5,123 nucleotides of DNA from positions 1 to 5,123 of the forward strand of contig JAHRWI010000184.1 of assembly GCA_019090225.1 (NCBI GenBank). The letters are read 5' to 3'. The translations under genes were made by a program, and so were the position numbers. Numbering within the stretch: the first letter of the stretch is position 1; each line of letters begins with the position of its first letter. The DNA comes from Porticoccaceae bacterium. GTDB lineage: Bacteria; Pseudomonadota; Gammaproteobacteria; Pseudomonadales; Porticoccaceae. Shown piece by piece: positions 1-5,123 of this stretch. The notes beneath the pieces were generated by a model that made no database searches, was not told the origin of the DNA, and saw nothing but the letters and a program-made list of their open reading frames with translations.

Positions 1-2122
1 AAGTTAGCTGGGTGATAGTGTTTTGATAAACCGAGAAAAAGTAGGCCTGAAACTCACTCCACCACGGCAATAAAAACACGGGCACAATTGCAGGGAAGAA
101 ATGGGCTATTTTAGAATCCTTTGGGTAGGGTTTACCCTGGCTATCCAGGTGTGAGGTGATCGAAAGTGTAAACCCAAGCTTTGTCAACGCCCGGGCATAG
201 GCATCCGGGCCATGATTGTCATCGCAGGACCAATTACGCAATTTCGCATATTCGGCAAAACGTAGTGTCAGCTGTATCCGGGCATATAGCCGTTTAAAAA
301 AACCCGTGGGTGGTAGAAGGTAAGTAATACCTTCGCTGCTATAAATCTTCAGGGGCTGTGTTGGCCAATTTTGGTCAAGGCTCGAAATGACTTGATCGAC
401 TAATGGCAGATAAGGTCGCCAGCCTCCTTCCTCGCTGATGTGCAGGGGCTCTCCCGGCACTTTAGTGGCACTAACCTCGGCGAGATGGTGAGCGGGTATG
501 TAGTCAAGACCTGAGTATAAACGTCCTTTTTGATGATTATAATTCTGTCGTTTATCGGTCGCTGGATTACGCCACTCGAATAAAAAACGCCACAGGCGAA
601 ACCCAGCTTTACTATCCCGGGTCAGACGTTTGCTGCCAATATCAAAGCCAAAATCATTGGCGGTTTTTGTGGCTAACCAACGCATTGCCGAGGTGTCTCT
701 GATAGATGCCCGCTGAGCTTTATTAAGTCGTTGCGATTGCCCAGGCTCTAGATCAAATAGCGTAGTTAGCGGAGCATGTCTTTGTACATCTCGTTGACCG
801 TGCCCTTGATAAAGACCCGCCCAGAGTTGTTCCCGGGTTTGCGCAGCCCACCGCCTGACTTTTGTCGAGTCGGCCTCCGTATGCAGGCTGGTCAGCAATG
901 ATTCGAGTTGCGTCAGGGGTTGTTGAATATTTTGTGCTCGGGATAACGACAAAGCTATGACCTGCTGATAACTGGCGCAGGCAACATGTAAACCTGCGCG
1001 GATCACAAAGTCGTCCTGTTCGATTTCTAGTTGTCTTAGCAGCAAGCCAAAAAATGGTTCAACCCGCTGATGCGCTTCTATCAAGTTCGGTATCTGAAGT
1101 AGCATGGCTGCCCGTACTGGTGAGCACTCGTCCTGAAACAATTTTTTAACGGCATCAAGTCCCGTGTCATAGGGCAACTCAACAAGTATTTCCGCGAAGG
1201 CTTTACGAACATAGGGACTAGGATCGGCAAGTATCCTGGGCAAAAACTCTATTAACTCTGGGCAATCGCTCAGCCTCCTGCCGATCTCCAATACCATGTA
1301 ATAGCGAAAAAACATGTCATCTCGGCCATACTGTTCGCTCTGCTCAAGGCGCCCGGCGAAAATAGTAATCAACTCTTGAGGATTGATATTACCGAGTAAA
1401 TGTAATGCCTCTACCTGATTCCAGATCGGCTGAGATTTATCCATGGCAAAACGATAGATGTAGCGCACTATATCTGCAGGTAGCGCTTGTATACTGGCGC
1501 TTGACAGTGGCAATATCAGTTGGCTAAGGGCCTTAAAAGCCGCCACCCTGACTCGCTCGTCACCCTTATAGAGCAATAGCGGCATCAGCACTTTGTCAAA
1601 TTGAAACCGCTGCCAACTTACCAGCTTTTCCGCCTCCCCATCACCGGTCATAAGCACGCTCATAAAAACTGGCAATCTTGAGACGACAAAGGAAAGCTGC
1701 ACTTCTTCATCATGCTGCAAGCGCAGAGAGCGCTCGGTGACGGCATCCACATCAAACCAGCGGTTTAATGCCTTTTTATCAGCTCTTAGTTGCTTGGCGT
1801 TAGCACCCAGTACCTTGCAAAATTTGAGCAGATGGATATCTTGTTCAATAGTGTCCACCGCCCGAGTGTAAGCACTGTAAAACGTCGCATAATCACTTTG
1901 GTATAGATCGATTCTTACCGTCGCTGCGCTGATTTCGTACAGCAGAAAGTTGACATATTTGATGCTGTCGTTGATCGATAAATCATCATCGTAAACCAGA
2001 TGACGTCCCTGCCACTGCTCATATTGTACAAGTAGCCGTTTTATAGCCGCTTTATACAATTTATCCCAGGGTGAATATATATCCTGTTGCAGTAAGTCTT
2101 TAAGCTGTCCTGAGTTCGTCAT
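1..2122 (-). CDS. HEAT-repeat-like protein of unknown function (3' end outside window)
   Basis: An uninterrupted frame of 707 codons runs from ATG at 2122-2120 to the window edge with no stop, so the C terminus is missing. The start is well fixed: an in-frame TAA lies at 2132-2134, only ACC, GAA and ATA separate it from the ATG, and the ATG overlaps the upstream stop. The N terminus (MTNSGQLKDLLQQD) has no signal peptide, and five cysteines are scattered (102, 287, 333, 382, 633), which fits a cytoplasmic protein. Residues 1-140 are helical and charged. Residues about 178-385 contain paired-helix units of HEAT type, clearest at 178-205, 291-316 (LADPSPYVRKAFAEILVEL) and 321-347 (FQDECSPVRAAMLLQI). 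HEAT repeats usually act as protein-binding scaffolds. Residues about 480-640 are different, rich in Trp, Pro and Gly, with segments such as FLFEWRNPATDK (514-525), KVPGEPL (554-560) and EEGGWRPYLPLVD (564-576); I do not recognise this domain. A hydrophobic aromatic stretch at 674-697 may touch or cross the membrane. Coupling to the barrel gene suggests a shared envelope process; the actual function is unknown. Confidence 0.85.
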   Translation of the reverse strand, partial: MTNSGQLKDLLQQDIYSPWDKLYKAAIKRLLVQYEQWQGRHLVYDDDLSINDSIKYVNFLLYEISAATVRIDLYQSDYATFYSAYTRAVDTIEQDIHLLKFCKVLGANAKQLRADKKALNRWFDVDAVTERSLRLQHDEEVQLSFVVSRLPVFMSVLMTGDGEAEKLVSWQRFQFDKVLMPLLLYKGDERVRVAAFKALSQLILPLSSASIQALPADIVRYIYRFAMDKSQPIWNQVEALHLLGNINPQELITIFAGRLEQSEQYGRDDMFFRYYMVLEIGRRLSDCPELIEFLPRILADPSPYVRKAFAEILVELPYDTGLDAVKKLFQDECSPVRAAMLLQIPNLIEAHQRVEPFFGLLLRQLEIEQDDFVIRAGLHVACASYQQVIALSLSRAQNIQQPLTQLESLLTSLHTEADSTKVRRWAAQTREQLWAGLYQGHGQRDVQRHAPLTTLFDLEPGQSQRLNKAQRASIRDTSAMRWLATKTANDFGFDIGSKRLTRDSKAGFRLWRFLFEWRNPATDKRQNYNHQKGRLYSGLDYIPAHHLAEVSATKVPGEPLHISEEGGWRPYLPLVDQVISSLDQNWPTQPLKIYSSEGITYLLPPTGFFKRLYARIQLTLRFAEYAKLRNWSCDDNHGPDAYARALTKLGFTLSITSHLDSQGKPYPKDSKIAHFFPAIVPVFLLPWWSEFQAYFFSVYQNTITQLT

Positions 2123-2124
2123 TA
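2120..2124 (-). promoter_or_regulatory. TAATG stop/start overlap (translational coupling site)
   Basis: On the minus strand the TAA stop of the barrel gene and the ATG of the HEAT-repeat gene share one base, reading TAATG. The 20 or so bases before the ATG are A/T-rich (AAATTAAACCGAAATA) and contain no convincing Shine-Dalgarno sequence. Such overlaps commonly let a terminating ribosome restart on the next gene, so translation of the second protein probably depends on translation of the first. This also argues for a single mRNA. The overlap is seen directly; the coupling is inferred. Confidence 0.7.
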
Positions 2125-5123
2125 TTTCGGTTTAATTTTGTCATTCGACATCTGCTGGTCTGCCTGCAGATCATAAAGATCCCGAAAAGGAAATTCATTT
2201 AGTCTGAAATCGCTGATACCCCGACCCTGGGTATCATTCCAACCAATGCCAAAATTCACCGTACTCTCGTCATTGGTATCGTCATAAGCGATCAAGGCTT
2301 TGACGCGCCAATGGGCGCCCTGACTACGCCACAAGTTGTGTTGTACACCCAATGTCCAAACATCCTTATCACTTTGCCGAGTACGGTCATCATCGGCAAA
2401 AAATCGGTAGCGCTCAAACTTCGCATTAAGGACACTGCCCTCAAGATAGGCCTGGGCACCAAGGTTTAGGGAGGCGGAGTCGCCATCAAAATGCTGATTT
2501 AAAGGGTTACTACGGGCGCTAAATCGAGTGAATAATTCGATATCTTTAAAGGGCCTGTAACGCAGTGTATTACTCAGCTTAAGACCGTTTTCGTGGTCTT
2601 TTTTGTAGGCTGAATAAACATCGTTATCCCAACTCTGGCGGTCGCGGTCCAGGTCGGCAACGCGCAGATAAAACCCCGACAGGTCAATCTGATTACGAAC
2701 CGTATCGGTCAAGGTTGAACGCTGCTGCCAGCCAAAGTCGGCCCGGCCAGACCACGCAGAGGACCGAGCGCCATCAGCCAACTGATAATAAGCTGACATT
2801 TTGGAATACAGCATCTGACCAGGCTGCCTGGTTCGCCAATCGATATAAGCCTTAGCGCCCAACACAATTTCGCCGGATTCGTGAAAACGACTGAGGATAT
2901 CTAAGCGTCGGTAGCGCCCTACATGGCTGTCATAATCACGCTGCTGAGCACCAAATTCGTGGAAGCGCTCCTTCGCCGCGCTATTGCCTTCATCAAAATT
3001 TAATCGGCTTTGACCTCGGTAGTACAGCCCCCAAGTATTACCTCTATTATCGACGAGGCTACCACCGCCAAGGTCGGTACCACCTTGATATTCGGCCAGA
3101 TTCAAAACAGGCTTTGCAGGTTTGAGCATGCGGACCGGTTCGGCACTCGCTAGCGCATTAGCCTCCGATACAGTATTTGTCTCGGGTACATAGGTCGGCA
3201 GTACGATTTTATCTCGCCGTTTGAGCTTGAAGACCCGAAAGGCTTTGTCATCCTTGTCACTGGCATTAAGGGTATAAAAACCAGCCTTGTCGTGCATATG
3301 ATGATAACTACGAACATTGCCTACTCGATCATATTCATCAATACGTAATAGCGTCGCTCGAGGTAGATAGTATTGCAATGGTGACTGAGCACTGGCGGTA
3401 TTTAGACGGCGACGCTTGAGGGGCGCACCCTGACGCCAGCCGTCCTGGCCATCGGCAATCATGAAATCGACAGTAAACAACTGGTCGAAATTATCGTTAT
3501 TGAACGACACGGCCAGGTCGCGATGACCCGCATTAAGAGACAAGTTTATTTTGCTGGTCTTAGAACCCTGAAGAGACTTCTGAACCAGGGTTTTGCCGTC
3601 CTGCTGAACTGTTATTTGGGTCTCAGGAATATAAGTAAAGGCACTGGAATATCTGGTCACAAGTAGTTGAGCCTGTACCGCTGCTGGTAACTCCAGGGCG
3701 AATTTAACCTGCTCACCGGGCCCATATAAAGTACCTTTCTGAGTCTGGTAGCCCTTGGCGGCGGCGGCCAACCTTGCCACTGGTGATTCAATCGGTAAGC
3801 CCGGGGCTTCAATAACCTTGCGACCTGCAGACTGAGTGGGGTTTAAGAGCTCAAAGCCGTAATACTTCGACATGCGCTGCTTTAAAATGCGATATTGCCA
3901 GTCACTGGCGTAGCGTATCAGGGCAGTAGCAATATCCTGCAATGATTGATCTTCCCGCTTGCCATTCTGTTCCCATTGCCAAATTTGCCGAGTCAGCACC
4001 TGCACATCCGGGTGGCTATTAAAGACATTAACTGGCGTGACCGACGATGTGTTTACGTCGGTGGGAGAACCCTCTAGCTGGTCTTGGCCCGCCAATGTCC
4101 CTACACAGGTGTCAGATAGTGACGAGCCATCAACCAATTGCCATTGAGACACGAACTCACAATCTCGAGCACCTGTGGCCGAGATCAAGTCCGGTATCGC
4201 TGAGGCCATGACCGTTACATCGACGGCCATTGGCCCGTACTGCGGAGTAATACTAATCTTATGCTGGCCGGGGCCGATGTTGAATCGGGTAGTCTGTGTC
4301 GCCCCCATCAATTTGCCGTAACCTTTGATGGTAAGGGCCGAAATTACATCACTGCCATTAATTGGCATCAGATAAGATTGATCATCCAACTGTATTTTTA
4401 CCCAGTCATCAGACCTGTCATCGCTTCTAGCTTTTAACTGACGGAGGTCTAGCAACACTTCTGCCGGACCAGTTATGCTTGTTTTCAAGCCCTGTTGCGG
4501 TCTCACCTGATATTGCATGTTGTAGCTTTGGCGCAAGGGATTCCAAACATTAAACAACTCTGGCGCCGATATCACCGTTAATCTGGAAGGCTTCGGCGCT
4601 TGCGGAATATGCACCGACGGAAAGCTTGTCTGCTCAAGGTAGTCCAGAACAGACAAGCCTCCTTGCCCCTGCTCCTCCAGTCCCCATAAGCTATGCACGG
4701 CTTCTATATCACCGGCAAATAATGCTTGCAGCCCCGTGTAGAAATCGCGATTTTCTGCTTCGACAAAATTGAGTAGATGCTCATATAAACGCCATTGCTG
4801 GAGTTGTATTGCTGTCCATAATCCCAGCTGAGCACTTTGATCAGTTTGGGGTAACAACGCCAGGGATCGTAAGGTTGACTGGTAATCCCCGGCCTTAAAT
4901 CGCTGCTCAGCAAAGGTGTAAAGGTGCTCAGGATTCAAGGTAGCCAATACCAGATAGCCGGTCAGGGCCTCCATCGCCAGGTCGTTTTCGGTATCGGTCA
5001 AATATTCAGCCAGCTCTTGCTGAGCGTAATGCCGTACAACCGAGTTAGTCGCCTGAGCTGATAAACCTTTCAGAAAGCGTAAATACGTGCCCCACAGGCT
5101 GTTTTTGCGCAGCAGATCCAGGC
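2122..5123 (-). CDS. Predicted outer-membrane protein with TPR-like N-terminal part, beta-rich middle and C-terminal beta-barrel (5' end outside window)
   Basis: There are 999 visible residues, numbered here from the first full codon at 5121, ending in TAA at 2122-2124. The frame is open through 5123, so the start and any signal peptide are missing. A TTG at 5001 could be called as a start, but helical sequence continues upstream of it, so I reject it. Visible residues 1-146 look all-helical, with a TPR-like segment at about 71-91 (AEQRFKAGDYQSTLRSLALL). Residues 180-307 and 469-554 look like beta-sandwich segments, separated by a helical stretch at 375-421. Another beta-rich part lies at 582-633, and a Pro/Ala-rich linker at about 642-680 leads into a Gly-rich GGTDLGGG. 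From about 695 to 980, amphipathic strands rich in Tyr, Trp and Phe alternate with charged Asp/Arg/Asn loops, as in outer-membrane barrels. The only two cysteines (321 and 339) could form a periplasmic disulfide. TPR-plus-barrel order recalls PgaA, BcsC, PelB and Slam, but the long beta-rich middle does not fit those families well. A role in exporting or displaying a polymer or protein is inferred. Confidence is high for coding, moderate for the barrel and low for function. Confidence 0.85.
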   Translation of the reverse strand, partial: LDLLRKNSLWGTYLRFLKGLSAQATNSVVRHYAQQELAEYLTDTENDLAMEALTGYLVLATLNPEHLYTFAEQRFKAGDYQSTLRSLALLPQTDQSAQLGLWTAIQLQQWRLYEHLLNFVEAENRDFYTGLQALFAGDIEAVHSLWGLEEQGQGGLSVLDYLEQTSFPSVHIPQAPKPSRLTVISAPELFNVWNPLRQSYNMQYQVRPQQGLKTSITGPAEVLLDLRQLKARSDDRSDDWVKIQLDDQSYLMPINGSDVISALTIKGYGKLMGATQTTRFNIGPGQHKISITPQYGPMAVDVTVMASAIPDLISATGARDCEFVSQWQLVDGSSLSDTCVGTLAGQDQLEGSPTDVNTSSVTPVNVFNSHPDVQVLTRQIWQWEQNGKREDQSLQDIATALIRYASDWQYRILKQRMSKYYGFELLNPTQSAGRKVIEAPGLPIESPVARLAAAAKGYQTQKGTLYGPGEQVKFALELPAAVQAQLLVTRYSSAFTYIPETQITVQQDGKTLVQKSLQGSKTSKINLSLNAGHRDLAVSFNNDNFDQLFTVDFMIADGQDGWRQGAPLKRRRLNTASAQSPLQYYLPRATLLRIDEYDRVGNVRSYHHMHDKAGFYTLNASDKDDKAFRVFKLKRRDKIVLPTYVPETNTVSEANALASAEPVRMLKPAKPVLNLAEYQGGTDLGGGSLVDNRGNTWGLYYRGQSRLNFDEGNSAAKERFHEFGAQQRDYDSHVGRYRRLDILSRFHESGEIVLGAKAYIDWRTRQPGQMLYSKMSAYYQLADGARSSAWSGRADFGWQQRSTLTDTVRNQIDLSGFYLRVADLDRDRQSWDNDVYSAYKKDHENGLKLSNTLRYRPFKDIELFTRFSARSNPLNQHFDGDSASLNLGAQAYLEGSVLNAKFERYRFFADDDRTRQSDKDVWTLGVQHNLWRSQGAHWRVKALIAYDDTNDESTVNFGIGWNDTQGRGISDFRLNEFPFRDLYDLQADQQMSNDKIKPK

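Noticed and set aside
1728..1735. Palindrome GAGCGCTC
   Set aside because: An eight-base palindrome inside coding sequence is expected by chance in 5 kb and has no partner sites or regulatory position.
3959..4147. Plus-strand open frame of 62 codons
   Set aside because: It lies wholly inside the barrel gene on the opposite strand, and its Cys/Ser/Trp-rich product looks like an antisense shadow with no supporting context.
4405..4428. Tandem RSDD-RSDD repeat in the barrel protein
   Set aside because: Only two four-residue units with different Arg and Ser codons; likely an acidic loop arising by chance rather than a meaningful repeat.
4704..4913. Minus-strand open frame of 69 codons in another frame
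   Set aside because: It is fully inside the barrel gene, whose own frame has clear helical-repeat sequence here; the alternative product shows no recognisable features.
1..5123. tRNA, rRNA, CRISPR array, insertion sequence, terminator
   Set aside because: Both genes fill the window without a gap, and reading through I saw no regularly spaced repeats, transposase sequence, terminal inverted repeats or hairpin with a T-run at a gene end.

Overview
The window is almost wall-to-wall coding on the minus strand. It holds two large genes, both cut by the window edges, transcribed from right to left and joined by a one-base stop/start overlap. I see no RNA gene, mobile element, CRISPR array, terminator or intergenic gap.

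Right part (2122-5123): the 3' end of a long gene. Its product looks like an exported outer-membrane protein: a helical, TPR-like N-terminal part, then several beta-rich periplasmic-type segments, then a C-terminal stretch of alternating aromatic strands resembling a 14- to 16-strand beta-barrel. The true start lies beyond 5123, since the frame stays open to the window edge.

Left part (1-2122): the 5' part of a second gene whose first 707 residues are visible and which runs off position 1 with no stop. It has no signal peptide, a central block of HEAT-like helical repeats and a distinct, tryptophan- and proline-rich C-terminal region that I cannot assign.

The barrel implies a diderm bacterium. 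Balanced base composition, proteobacterial-style codon use and tight gene packing are compatible with a gammaproteobacterium, but nothing here fixes the taxon. The overlap suggests the two proteins are made together. A TPR-plus-barrel protein is the layout used by exopolysaccharide exporters (PgaA, BcsC, PelB), so one reading is an envelope or surface-polymer export locus in which the second protein acts on the cytoplasmic side. That functional link is inference; neither protein could be matched to a named family from sequence alone.
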